This document shows positions 41,372 through 50,082 of a DNA stretch of 64,000 nucleotides, in pieces. Under the pieces are notes generated by a model. The model ran no database searches. It was not told the DNA's origin and saw only the letters and a list, made by a program, of their open reading frames with translations. The translations under genes were made by a program, and so were the position numbers. Source of the DNA: CAZCVI01 sp964502145 (lineage in GTDB: Bacteria; Acidobacteriota; Aminicenantia; UBA2199); the NCBI GenBank assembly GCA_964502145.1, contig CAZCVI010000003.1, forward strand, positions 170,727-234,726, given 5' to 3'. Positions within the stretch are counted from its first letter, which is position 1; each line of letters begins with the position of its first letter.

Positions 41372-44242
41372 ATGAAAACCGTATTAAGGATATTGATAGT
41401 CGAAGATTCCGAAGATGACGCTCTTTTAATAGTGCATCAAATAAAAAAAGGGGGCTACGACATTGAGTATGAACGTATCCAGACCGCAGAAGAAATGAAA
41501 GTCGCGCTCAAAGAAAAAACATGGGATATCATCCTTTCTGATTATAAAATGCCACACTTCAATGGATTAGAGGCACTTACGCTTTTAAAAGAGTCTACTA
41601 TGGATATACCGTTTCTGGTCATTTCAGGGACAATCGGCGAGGATTTTGCTGTTGAAATGATGAAAGCTGGTGCCCATGATTATATTATGAAGAATAATTT
41701 TCAGCGTTTGCTGCCAGCAATTGAACGAGAATGGCGAGAATCAAAAAATAGAACCGCCCGAAAAGAACTTGAACGAAAACAGAAGCAATCCGAGGAGGAG
41801 CGACTGGCGCATCTGCAATTCTTTGAATGGATGGATCACATCAACCGGGCGATACATGGGACGAATGATCTTGAACAGATGATGAGTGACGTTCTCAGCT
41901 CTTTGCTGTCTATCTTTGATTGCGACCGGGCCTGGCTCCTCTATCCGTGTGACCCCAATGCACCTTCGTTTCGAGTCCCAATGGAAATCACCAAGCCAAA
42001 ATACCCAGGCGCCAAAGTCTTGAATGTGGACGTGCCAATGTCCCCTGGTGAAGCCCAAAACATGCAGGAAGCGCTGGCGTCAGATGTTCCCGTGACTTAT
42101 ACTGCCGGGACAGAAAGACCCATATCAACGGCCAAGCAATTTGGCGTTTTATCCCAGATGTTTATGCCCATTTATCCCAAGTTGGATAAGCCCTGGGTGT
42201 TTGGTATGCACCAGTGTTCATACCCGCGGGTCTGGACGCAGGAAGAAAAGAGGTTATTCCAAGAAATCGGCAGAAGGCTCGCCGATGGCCTGACCAGCCT
42301 GTTGATATTGCGCGACCTCACGGAAAGTGAAGAAAAATATCGAACATTGATTCATAAAATTCAGGCCGCAGTGGTTGTACATGGAGCAGAAACTCAAATA
42401 TTAACATCCAATTCCATGGCTCAAGAACTGCTGGGACTAACAGAAGATCAAATAACGGGGAAATTAGCGGTTGATCCGGATTGGCATTTCTTTCTAGAAG
42501 ATGGAACAGTCATGCCAGTCGAGGAATACCCGGTAAATCGGGTGCTTGTTTCACACCAAACCCTACGGAATTATCTTGTGGGAGTACATCGTCCGAATAT
42601 AGAAAAAGAAAATGATGTATGGGTATTGGTTAATGCGGACCCGGTTTTTAGCAAAACAAATGAAATAACGCAAGTCATTGTGACCTTTATCGACATCACC
42701 AAGCGCAAGCGGGCGGAGGATGCCTTGCAAGAGAGCGAGGCTAAAACACGCAGCATCCTGGACAACATCGGCATTGGCATGGCACTCATCAGTCCCAAGA
42801 TGGAGATTCTCCAATTAAACCAGCGGATGCACACGTTGTTCCCTGCCATCGATCCACACCAACACCCTGTCTGTTACCATGTGTTCAACGACCCACCACT
42901 CCATACCGTGTGCGATTTCTGCCCGACCTACAAGACACTGCAGGACGGCCAGGTCCACGAAGCCAAGACAAAAACAACCCGGGCTGGTGTTTCACGTGAT
43001 TACCGCATTATTTCTTTTCCTATCCTCAATGCTGCCGGTGAGGTTACCTCGGTAATCAAGATGATTGAGGACATTACTGAGAAACTCTCACTGGAATCTC
43101 AGTTACGGCAAGCCCAGAAGATGGAGTCCATCGGACGCTTGGCTGGGGGTGTAGCCCATGATTTCAACAACATGCTGGGAGTTATCATCGGTCACGCGGA
43201 TTTAGCCTTGAACAAGGTGAAGCCCACCCATCGGCTCTTTAACGCGCTGCAAGAAATTCTGAAAGCCGCCGAGCGCTCCGCCAACCTGACCCGACAACTG
43301 CTGGCCTTTTCCCGCAAGCAGACCGTGACCCCCAAAGTGCTCGACCTGAACCAGTCCGTTGAAGGGATGCTCAAGATGCTAAGGCGTTTGATTGGCGAGG
43401 ATATCAATCTCGTTTGGTTACCAGGGACGGGAGTGTGGCCGGTCAAAGTAGATCCCTCCCAGATTGATCAGATTCTGGCCAACCTGTGCGTCAATGCCCG
43501 CGACGCTATCACCGGAGTGGGTAATGTCACCATTGAAACACACGCCGTGACCTTCGATGAGAACTATTGCGCCACCCATCCAGGGTTTATTGCCGGCGAG
43601 TATGTATGGCTGGCCGTGAGTGACGACGGCTGCGGTATGAACAAGGAAACCCTGGATAAACTCTTCGAACCGTTTTTCACAACCAAAGAAATTGGTAAAG
43701 GTACTGGTCTCGGACTGGCCACGGTCTATGGTATTGTGAAACAGAACAACGGCTTCATCAATGTCTACAGTGAGGCGGGGCATGGCGCGATTTTTAATAT
43801 TTACCTGCCGCGGCACGCCGATAATACCGAGCAGATATGGAAGGAAACCCCGGAAACTACAACCGCACTGGGCCACGAAACCATCCTGCTGGTGGAAGAC
43901 GAGCCCGCCATACTGGACCTGGGGTGTCTCATGTTGGAGAATTTTGGGTATCGTGTACTGCCTGTCGCGACCCCGAGTGAAGCCATCCGTGTAGTCAAAG
44001 AACACGCTACCGAGATACACCTACTCATATCCGATGTAATCATGCCCGAGATGAATGGTAGAGACCTGGCGAAAAAACTAATCTCTCTTTACCCGGGCAT
44101 CAAGATTATGTTCATGTCTGGCTATACTTGTTCTATCCTCTCTCCACAAGGAGTGCTGGACAAAAATGTCCATTTCATTCAAAAACCGTTTTCAATGCAA
44201 GCCCTGGCCGCCAAGGTACGCGAGGTATTGGATAGCAAATGA
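41372..44242 (+). CDS. Hybrid histidine kinase REC-GAF-PAS-PAS-HisKA-HATPase-REC
   Basis: A 956-residue soluble hybrid kinase without membrane segments. It has an N-terminal receiver with Asp57 (ILSDYKMPHFNG), a GAF-like domain (about 145-320; ADGLTSLLILRDL at its end) and PAS1 (about 325-445), which is similar to the PAS of the kinase at 39052. PAS2 (about 455-580) carries a Cys motif (HPVCYHVF...VCDFCPTYKTL). HisKA contains His596 (GGVAHDFNNMLGVIIGH), then HATPase (GTGLGLATVYGIVKQNNGF) and a C-terminal receiver with Asp888 (LLISDVIMPEMNG). Its C-terminal ~505 residues are near-duplicates of the end of the 44556 protein. It is probably the last member of the 38141 operon. Confidence 0.93.
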   Translation: MKTVLRILIVEDSEDDALLIVHQIKKGGYDIEYERIQTAEEMKVALKEKTWDIILSDYKMPHFNGLEALTLLKESTMDIPFLVISGTIGEDFAVEMMKAGAHDYIMKNNFQRLLPAIEREWRESKNRTARKELERKQKQSEEERLAHLQFFEWMDHINRAIHGTNDLEQMMSDVLSSLLSIFDCDRAWLLYPCDPNAPSFRVPMEITKPKYPGAKVLNVDVPMSPGEAQNMQEALASDVPVTYTAGTERPISTAKQFGVLSQMFMPIYPKLDKPWVFGMHQCSYPRVWTQEEKRLFQEIGRRLADGLTSLLILRDLTESEEKYRTLIHKIQAAVVVHGAETQILTSNSMAQELLGLTEDQITGKLAVDPDWHFFLEDGTVMPVEEYPVNRVLVSHQTLRNYLVGVHRPNIEKENDVWVLVNADPVFSKTNEITQVIVTFIDITKRKRAEDALQESEAKTRSILDNIGIGMALISPKMEILQLNQRMHTLFPAIDPHQHPVCYHVFNDPPLHTVCDFCPTYKTLQDGQVHEAKTKTTRAGVSRDYRIISFPILNAAGEVTSVIKMIEDITEKLSLESQLRQAQKMESIGRLAGGVAHDFNNMLGVIIGHADLALNKVKPTHRLFNALQEILKAAERSANLTRQLLAFSRKQTVTPKVLDLNQSVEGMLKMLRRLIGEDINLVWLPGTGVWPVKVDPSQIDQILANLCVNARDAITGVGNVTIETHAVTFDENYCATHPGFIAGEYVWLAVSDDGCGMNKETLDKLFEPFFTTKEIGKGTGLGLATVYGIVKQNNGFINVYSEAGHGAIFNIYLPRHADNTEQIWKETPETTTALGHETILLVEDEPAILDLGCLMLENFGYRVLPVATPSEAIRVVKEHATEIHLLISDVIMPEMNGRDLAKKLISLYPGIKIMFMSGYTCSILSPQGVLDKNVHFIQKPFSMQALAAKVREVLDSK

Positions 44243-44291
44243 GGGGACCGTTATAAAGTCCACCGTGATTATCCGGCTTTTTTTAAAATGA

Positions 44292-44304
44292 TGGTGAATT
44301 CAGG
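44292..44304. repeat. Solitary end fragment of the composite palindromic element
   Basis: TGGTGAATTCAGG resembles the right-end word TGGCGGTGAATCCAGG of element A. No 9-bp units are attached. Apart from this fragment and the duplicated promoter block, 44243-44555 contains no gene I can support. Confidence 0.35.
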
Positions 44305-44372
44305 GTAATAAAGCGACATTGACTAATACAGGAAATTCATAAATTTGCTTTTACTTTTTTCTCTATAAAAAC

Positions 44373-44401
44373 TTGTAAATTCTATTCTGGTATGGTACAA
44401 T
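44373..44401 (+). promoter_or_regulatory. Promoter of the 44556 sensor kinase gene, copy 2 of the duplicated block
   Basis: TTGTAA, a 17-base spacer and TACAAT, at the same position within the duplicated ~93-bp block as the promoter at 37941. Confidence 0.7.
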
Positions 44402-44419
44402 TTTTTGGAGCAGAAATTG

Positions 44420-44503
44420 ATGATGATTACATTTAGAGAGCGCAAGTCGACGGTATTTAATAGGTTAATGTTTAAATTTCATCCTCCAACGGTGGAAGCA
44501 TGA
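44420..44503 (+). CDS. Possible leader peptide, copy 2 (27 aa)
   Basis: ATGATG at 44420 with GGAG nine bases upstream, ending in TGA at 44501-44503. It starts MMITFRERKSTVF, similar to copy 1 at 37988 and then diverging. Confidence 0.25.
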   Translation: MMITFRERKSTVFNRLMFKFHPPTVEA

Positions 44504-44555
44504 GTTCGAGTACCTCTGGAAGAAAGGCCCAACCACAATCAAAGAGGATTGTCCT

Positions 44556-47500
44556 ATGAAATCAGTCTTAAACGAATTGAAGAAACAGCGTTATCCAATT
44601 TTACTTTGGTTATTTCTTTTTTTTCCAGGAATAGTAGGTGGAGAGGAAGCTTCAGTTCCCGACAGCACCATCCAGCAGAAAAATCAGCTCAAGACAGTCA
44701 TTGTCGCTGATTATTATCCCTACACTTTCGTCAACAAAAAAGGCTTGCCTGACGGTTTCAGTGTTGATCTGATAAACGCAGTCACCAAAGTTATGGGTAT
44801 GAATCTGGAAATCAAAGTTAATACCTGGGAACGTGCCAGACAGCTCCTTGAAACAGGGGCTATCGATCTTCTTCCCATGATGGCCTACTCAAAAGAGCGG
44901 GATAAAGTGTTCGATTTTTCCGTGCCCCACACCATTGCCTATGATGCATTCTTTACCAAGAGGGATGGCAAAAGCCTAAATACTATCGAGGATATCAAAG
45001 GGAAAACAGTCATTGTGATGAAAGGCGATCAGGCTCATGATTACCTTCGTTCTTCCGGGCTCATTGATTCTGGGCATTTAATCCTGATCAAGAGTCTTCC
45101 AGAAGCGCTCAGACTTCTGTCATTGGGCCAGGGAGATGCCGCTCTGATGCCTAAACTGGTCGGATTAATGCTGATGAAGGATTTGAATCTGACCAATCTT
45201 ACCCAATCCCCCGTTGTCATCGAGTCCTACAACAGACCTTTTAGCTTTGCCGTGAAAGAAGGTAATCTGTTGCTGCTCGAACGACTTGGCCAGGGTCTGA
45301 GTATTATCAAAAAAAACGGTCAATACCGGGAAATCTATCATAAGTGGTTTGGCGCGTTAGAGATGCAGGAATTACCATTAAAAGCCGTGTTGAAGTACAT
45401 TGTTGGACTACTTCTCGTTTTGCTGTTGATCGGAGGCGCATTGGCTCTGTGGTCCTTTTCGTTGCGCAAGTTGGTAGCCTTGCGAACCAGGAACCTGGAG
45501 TCGGAAATTATCGAGCGTAAACGTGCCGAGGAATCACTACGCCAATTGAATCGCGAATTACAGGCCATCAGTAACTGCAACCAAACGCTATTGCGCGCCT
45601 TAGACGAGCAGACCTTGCTCAACGAAATCTGCCATATCATTTGCGACGAGGCTGGTTACCGTTTGGCTTGGGTAGGATATGTCGAGCACGATGAGGCCAA
45701 AACTGTGCGCCCTGTCGCTTGGGCTGGGTTTGATAGCGGGTATATTGCCGACGCCAAACTGTCCTGGGCAGACAACACCGAACGTGGACAAGGGCCGGCG
45801 GGAAAAGCTATTCGTAGCGGGGTAATAAACTATGTCCAGGATTTCTCAACTGACCCGAAAATGACCCCATGGCGTGAAAACGCATTAAAACGCGGCTATC
45901 GCTCCGTTATCGCCCTGCCTCTCAAGGACGAAAACACAAAGGTATTTGGTGCGGCGCTCATTTATTCCGCCGAGGTCAACGCCTTCACCCCGGACGAAAT
46001 CAGACTCTTGGAAGAATTGGCAAGCGATTTGGCTTATGGTATTATTGCCCTGCGTATGCGTGCTGAAGGCAAGCGGGCCGCGAAAGCCCTGGAAGAGAGC
46101 GAGGCCAAGATGCGCAGTATCCTGAATAACATCGGTATAGGTGTGGCCCTTATCAGTCCTAACTTGGAGATTCTCGAACTGAACCACCAGATGCGCCAAT
46201 GGTTCCCTGCTATCGATCCCGGTCAACACCCGATCTGTTACCGCGCGTTTAACACCCCGCCGCGCGAGACCGTGTGTGATTATTGCCCTACCTACAAAAC
46301 ATTGCAGGATGGTTTAGTTCACGAAGCCACCACGCAAACGCCTCAAACAAGTGGTGTACGTAATTACCGCGTGGTGTCCTCCCCTATTCTCAACCCATCC
46401 GGCGAGATTACCGCCGCCATTGAGATGGTCGAGGATATCACAGAGAAACTCTCATTGGAGGCCCAGTTACGGCAGGCCCAGAAGATGGAGTCCGTCGGTC
46501 GTTTGGCCGGGGGAGTCGCCCACGATTTTAATAATATGCTCGGTGTGATCATTGGCCACACCGAGTTATCGCTGAGCCGCGTAGACCCAACCCATCCCCT
46601 CTTTAACTCGTTACAGGAAATCAGGAAAGCTGCTGAACGTTCCGCCAACCTTACCCGCCAGTTACTTGCCTTTGCTCGTAAGCAGACTGTCGCCCCCAGG
46701 GTGCTTGATTTGAACGAGACTGTCGAAGGAATGCTCATGATGTTGCGTCGTTTGATTGGCGAGGATATTGATCTTGCTTGGCTGCCCGGAGAAGGGATAT
46801 TTCCTATCATGATGGACCCCTCGCAGATCGACCAGATTCTGGCCAACCTGTGTGTCAATGCCCGTGACGCAATCGCGGGTGTGGGCAAGGTCACTATTGA
46901 AACTCACCCCGTAACCATCCAGGATGCCTATTGCACCAACCACCCCGGCTTTATTCCCGGCCAGTATGTGCTGCTGACTGTCTGCGACGATGGGTGTGGT
47001 ATGACTAAAGATATCTTGGACAAACTGTTCGAGCCCTTTTTTACTACCAAGGCCATGGGCAAAGGTACTGGTCTGGGTCTGGCCACCGTTTATGGTATTG
47101 TCAAGCAGAACAACGGTTTTATTGATGTCTACAGCAAACAGGAACACGGCACCATTTTTAAGATTTACCTGCCCCGGCACATTACCAAGACAGAGCAAAT
47201 ATGGAAAGAAAACCCAGAACCTGCCACTGCACCGGGTCACGAAACTATCCTGCTGGTAGAAGACGAACCCGCGATACTAAAGATGGCTGGTCTTATGCTG
47301 ACAAATTTTGGCTATCGGGTGCTGGCCTTTGCCACGCCGGGCGAGGCCATCCGTGAAGCCAAGAAATATGCTGGCCACATCCATCTGCTTCTCTCCGACG
47401 TGGTCATGCCCGAGATGAATGGTAGGGACTTGGCCAAGAACCTCATCGCTCTTTATCCGGGAATCAAGTGTTTGTTCATGTCTGGCTATACCAGTAACGT

Positions 47501-47606
47501 CATTGCTCACCACGGTGTGCTGGATGAGGGTGTTAATTTTATTCAAAAGCCTTTTTCAATGAAAGCCCTCGCCGCCAAGGTGCGCGAGGTGCTCAATAAA
47601 AAATAA
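44556..47606 (+). CDS. Binding-protein/hybrid histidine kinase fusion (SBP_bac_3-GAF-PAS-HisKA-HATPase-REC)
   Basis: 1016 residues. A signal/anchor is followed by a family 3 periplasmic binding domain (about 45-270; KTVIVADYYPYTFVNKKGLP, GFSVDLINAVTKVMG, LDEQ-free ligand lobe IDLLPMMAYSKERDKVFDFS) in one chain, as in BvgS/EvgS-type sensors. A TM (about 277-300) leads to a GAF domain (about 345-500), then PAS with the Cys motif (HPICYRAF...VCDYCPTYKTL), HisKA with His656, HATPase and a receiver with Asp948 (LLLSDVVMPEMNG). From the PAS onward it is closely similar to the 41372 protein. The ATG follows GAGGATTGTCCT. The ligand is probably an amino acid or similar small molecule, which is inference. 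Confidence 0.93.
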   Translation: MKSVLNELKKQRYPILLWLFLFFPGIVGGEEASVPDSTIQQKNQLKTVIVADYYPYTFVNKKGLPDGFSVDLINAVTKVMGMNLEIKVNTWERARQLLETGAIDLLPMMAYSKERDKVFDFSVPHTIAYDAFFTKRDGKSLNTIEDIKGKTVIVMKGDQAHDYLRSSGLIDSGHLILIKSLPEALRLLSLGQGDAALMPKLVGLMLMKDLNLTNLTQSPVVIESYNRPFSFAVKEGNLLLLERLGQGLSIIKKNGQYREIYHKWFGALEMQELPLKAVLKYIVGLLLVLLLIGGALALWSFSLRKLVALRTRNLESEIIERKRAEESLRQLNRELQAISNCNQTLLRALDEQTLLNEICHIICDEAGYRLAWVGYVEHDEAKTVRPVAWAGFDSGYIADAKLSWADNTERGQGPAGKAIRSGVINYVQDFSTDPKMTPWRENALKRGYRSVIALPLKDENTKVFGAALIYSAEVNAFTPDEIRLLEELASDLAYGIIALRMRAEGKRAAKALEESEAKMRSILNNIGIGVALISPNLEILELNHQMRQWFPAIDPGQHPICYRAFNTPPRETVCDYCPTYKTLQDGLVHEATTQTPQTSGVRNYRVVSSPILNPSGEITAAIEMVEDITEKLSLEAQLRQAQKMESVGRLAGGVAHDFNNMLGVIIGHTELSLSRVDPTHPLFNSLQEIRKAAERSANLTRQLLAFARKQTVAPRVLDLNETVEGMLMMLRRLIGEDIDLAWLPGEGIFPIMMDPSQIDQILANLCVNARDAIAGVGKVTIETHPVTIQDAYCTNHPGFIPGQYVLLTVCDDGCGMTKDILDKLFEPFFTTKAMGKGTGLGLATVYGIVKQNNGFIDVYSKQEHGTIFKIYLPRHITKTEQIWKENPEPATAPGHETILLVEDEPAILKMAGLMLTNFGYRVLAFATPGEAIREAKKYAGHIHLLLSDVVMPEMNGRDLAKNLIALYPGIKCLFMSGYTSNVIAHHGVLDEGVNFIQKPFSMKALAAKVREVLNKK

Positions 47607-47668
47607 GGAAAACAAAATAGCGATAGAAACATGTTTTACAAAAAAACAAATAAAAAAAGGAGAATCAC

Positions 47669-47911
47669 ATGAAGAGTCAAAAGTTTCACAAGGTATTAAC
47701 CTTGAACAAATCCACTGTTTCAAATCTTAATTCCGAGCAGATGCATGCAGCCAAAGGCGGGTATTATTTTACTGATTTCAATTATTCCTGTCGTACGTGG
47801 TGCGGTTGCGAGACCAATCCTGCCATGTGCAGAACTACCTATTACATCGTCTGCGACACCTACTACTACGTTTGCAACACGATAACACTCTCCGAAATCG
47901 GACCTTGCTAA
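47669..47911 (+). CDS. Class I lanthipeptide-like RiPP precursor (orphan)
   Basis: An 80-residue peptide. The leader KVLTLNKSTVSNLNSEQM and the end HAAKGG match the Bacteroidota-type class I lanthipeptide leader pattern (LxLNKxTIxxL...EM...KGG), with the double-Gly at residues 30-31. The 49-residue core is rich in Cys (41, 45, 47, 54, 62, 69 and 80), Thr and Tyr, with Ser/Thr partners for possible (methyl)lanthionine rings; simple disulfides are an alternative. AAGGAG lies seven bases before the ATG and a textbook terminator follows at 47973. No LanB/LanC, radical SAM maturase or peptidase-transporter is in the window, so maturation genes must be elsewhere. It lies 62 bases after a sensor kinase gene. 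Confidence 0.75.
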   Translation: MKSQKFHKVLTLNKSTVSNLNSEQMHAAKGGYYFTDFNYSCRTWCGCETNPAMCRTTYYIVCDTYYYVCNTITLSEIGPC

Positions 47912-47972
47912 GAAAACTTATTTCCTAAGTGTATTACCCTATTCGGCTTTTTTAATTGCCGATGTTTTATTC

Positions 47973-48001
47973 AGGGGACTGCAAAACAGTCCCCTTTTTT
48001 T
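47973..48001 (+). terminator. Intrinsic terminator after the RiPP precursor
   Basis: AGGGGACTG and CAGTCCCCT form a perfect 9-bp stem with a 5-base loop, followed by a run of seven T. It is preceded by a weaker TCGGC/GCCGA hairpin at about 47943. Confidence 0.9.
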
Positions 48002-48108
48002 CCTTGCCTCCGGCGGCCCTTCGAGAAGTCGCTTTTGAAAAAGCTCCGCAAAACTTTTGTTTATAAAGAGTATTTTAGAAAGATTCTTGAGATTTTTGCG
48101 ATTCACTC

Positions 48109-48137
48109 TTTACTTTTCCCCTCGTATTGATTACAAT
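48109..48137 (+). promoter_or_regulatory. Promoter of the acetolactate-synthase-like gene
   Basis: TTTACT, a 17-base spacer and TACAAT end 48 bases before the ATG at 48186. The longer ORF start at 48057 would precede this promoter and is rejected. Confidence 0.55.
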
Positions 48138-48185
48138 AGTTATCCGCTTAAAAAAGACGGTATAGAAATACGTGGAGTGAAAAAT

Positions 48186-49841
48186 ATGGATAATATAACT
48201 ATAAAAGCCGCGGATATGTTTGTGAAAGCTCTGGAACAAGAAGGAGTAGATTGCATCTTCGGCATCCCAGGCGAAGAGACCCTGGATTTATTAAACTCAA
48301 TTAAATCATCTTCCATCCGCCTCATCCTCACCCGTCATGAACAAGCCGCAGGGTTTATGGCTGCCACCTATGGACGCCTAACAGGTAAACCCGGAGTGTG
48401 TCTGGCCACCCTGGGACCAGGCGCCACCAACCTTGTTACACCCGCAGCTTACGCGCAATTGGGCGGTATGCCCATGGTTCTGATCACGGGACAAAAACCT
48501 ATTAAAAAAAGCAAACAAGGCCGCTTCCAAATCGTAGACGTCGTCGACTTGATGCGCCCGATCACGAAATATACACGCCAAATCGTCAATGGCAATAATA
48601 TCCCCTCGGTCATCCGGGAAGCCTTCCGTCTGGCTGTAGAAGAACGACCGGGCGCCGTTCACCTGGAGTTCCCTGAAGACGTGGCCCGTGAAGAAGTTAT
48701 TTATAAATTGTTTCCCGTTAATCCAGTCAGACGCCCAGACGCCGATAAAATCGCCAAACAAGACGCGGTGGATATGATCCACCACTCCCAAACCCCACTA
48801 ATACTGATCGGCGCGGGTGCAAACCGCAAACATACGGGCAAAGCCCTCACGCACCTGATCGAACAAACTGGCATTCCATTTTTGAATACCCAGATGGGTA
48901 AAGGTGTGGTTGATGAACGCCACCCGCTGTTCATGGGCACCGCAGCCCTGTCAGATAACGATTACCTCCACTGTGCCCTAAAAAAAGCGGACCTGATTAT
49001 TAATATCGGCCACGATGTGGTAGAAAAACCACCGTTCTTCATGGAAATGGGCGGTAAAAAAGTGATCCATATCAATTTTTTCGCTGCCGCTGTAGACGAT
49101 GTCTACTTCCCGCAACTTAATGTGGTAGGTGATATTGCCACCACGGTCAATTACCTGGCCAGCCATGTAAAAAAACAACCCCACTGGGACTTCGACCACT
49201 ATATATTATTAAAGACTCAAATCGAAGCACATATCAAAGATAAATCCACTACCGCCCAATTCCCCATTTTACCCCAGTTCCTGGTCGCTACAGTTCGCGA
49301 GGTTATGCCTTCCAATGGTATTGTGGCACTTGATAACGGCGTATACAAGTTATGGTTCGCCCGTAATTATTATTGCCACGAACCTAACACCATGTTATTA
49401 GATAATGCATTGGCCTCAATGGGCGCGGGACTTCCTTCAGCTATGGCCGCAGCACTGCTCTATCCCAATCGCAAAGTAATGGCTGTATGCGGTGATGGCG
49501 GGTTCATGATGAACTCACAAGAACTGGAAACCGCGGTACGTCTCGGTTTAAATATAGTGATTGTGATCATAAATGACAACGCCTACGGCATGATCCGCTG
49601 GAAACAAGCGGATATGCAATTTGACGACTTCGGCCTGACCTACAACAACCCCGATTTTGTCAAATACGCGGAAAGCTATGGCGCAAAAGGCTACCGAATA
49701 AAAAAAGGCAGTGATCTAAAACAATGTCTTTCCTCATGTCTAACCCATCCCGGTGTCCACCTCATCGAAGTCCCCATTGATTACTCAGAAAACCAAAAAG
49801 TCCTAATCGACGAACTAAAAGCAAAAACCTGCGGCCTATAA
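48186..49841 (+). CDS. Acetolactate synthase family ThDP-dependent enzyme, large subunit
   Basis: A 551-residue cytoplasmic enzyme from MDNITIKAAD (GGAG upstream; promoter immediately before). The N-terminal ThDP-binding (PYR) domain has VDCIFGIPGEETLDLL and catalytic Glu52 in TRHEQAAGFMA. A central domain and the C-terminal PP domain with the ThDP motif GDGGFMMNSQELETAV...NDNAYGMIRW complete it. It condenses two pyruvates, or pyruvate and 2-oxobutyrate, to acetohydroxyacids if it is a true AHAS. No ilvN regulatory subunit is adjacent, so a catabolic AlsS-type or other ThDP lyase role is possible. It may feed the leucine-type genes at 53.4-56.4 kb, which is inference. Confidence 0.88.
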   Translation: MDNITIKAADMFVKALEQEGVDCIFGIPGEETLDLLNSIKSSSIRLILTRHEQAAGFMAATYGRLTGKPGVCLATLGPGATNLVTPAAYAQLGGMPMVLITGQKPIKKSKQGRFQIVDVVDLMRPITKYTRQIVNGNNIPSVIREAFRLAVEERPGAVHLEFPEDVAREEVIYKLFPVNPVRRPDADKIAKQDAVDMIHHSQTPLILIGAGANRKHTGKALTHLIEQTGIPFLNTQMGKGVVDERHPLFMGTAALSDNDYLHCALKKADLIINIGHDVVEKPPFFMEMGGKKVIHINFFAAAVDDVYFPQLNVVGDIATTVNYLASHVKKQPHWDFDHYILLKTQIEAHIKDKSTTAQFPILPQFLVATVREVMPSNGIVALDNGVYKLWFARNYYCHEPNTMLLDNALASMGAGLPSAMAAALLYPNRKVMAVCGDGGFMMNSQELETAVRLGLNIVIVIINDNAYGMIRWKQADMQFDDFGLTYNNPDFVKYAESYGAKGYRIKKGSDLKQCLSSCLTHPGVHLIEVPIDYSENQKVLIDELKAKTCGL

Positions 49842-49884
49842 AAACCACCTTCCCCAGTCATTCATTTATCCCTGCTCTCTCTTT

Positions 49885-49956
49885 CTCCCATAATTCCCAT
49901 AACTCCCATAACTCCCATAACTCCCATAATTCCCATTACTCACATCACTCCCATTC
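49885..49956. repeat. Eight 9-bp CTCCCATAA repeats (element F)
   Basis: Tandem 9-bp units CTCCCATAA/TTCCCATAA with small changes, the complement of the TGGGAAGTA-type unit in element A. They lie 43 bases after the ThDP enzyme stop. Confidence 0.85.
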
Positions 49957-50000
49957 TATCCACTGGAATGTCAAAAATAAATTATTACTCTCCAAAAGGC

Positions 50001-50029
50001 TTGACTTTTTTAGCTGATTGTTTTATAGT
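50001..50029 (+). promoter_or_regulatory. Promoter of the secreted glycoamylase-like gene
   Basis: TTGACT, a 17-base spacer and TATAGT end 53 bases before the ATG at 50083. Confidence 0.6.
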
Positions 50030-50082
50030 TCTCCTAATAATGCTGTTATCAAAGGATACTTAAAAGGGCAGGAGGAAAATCA

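Noticed and set aside
43418..44020. 200-codon minus-strand ORF, and a similar one at 46662-47240
   Set aside because: Both are antisense shadows of the duplicated kinase cores; their similarity follows from the duplication.
48057..48185. Longer start for the ThDP enzyme
   Set aside because: The extra 43 residues (basic and Phe-rich) precede a good promoter and are not found in the enzyme family.
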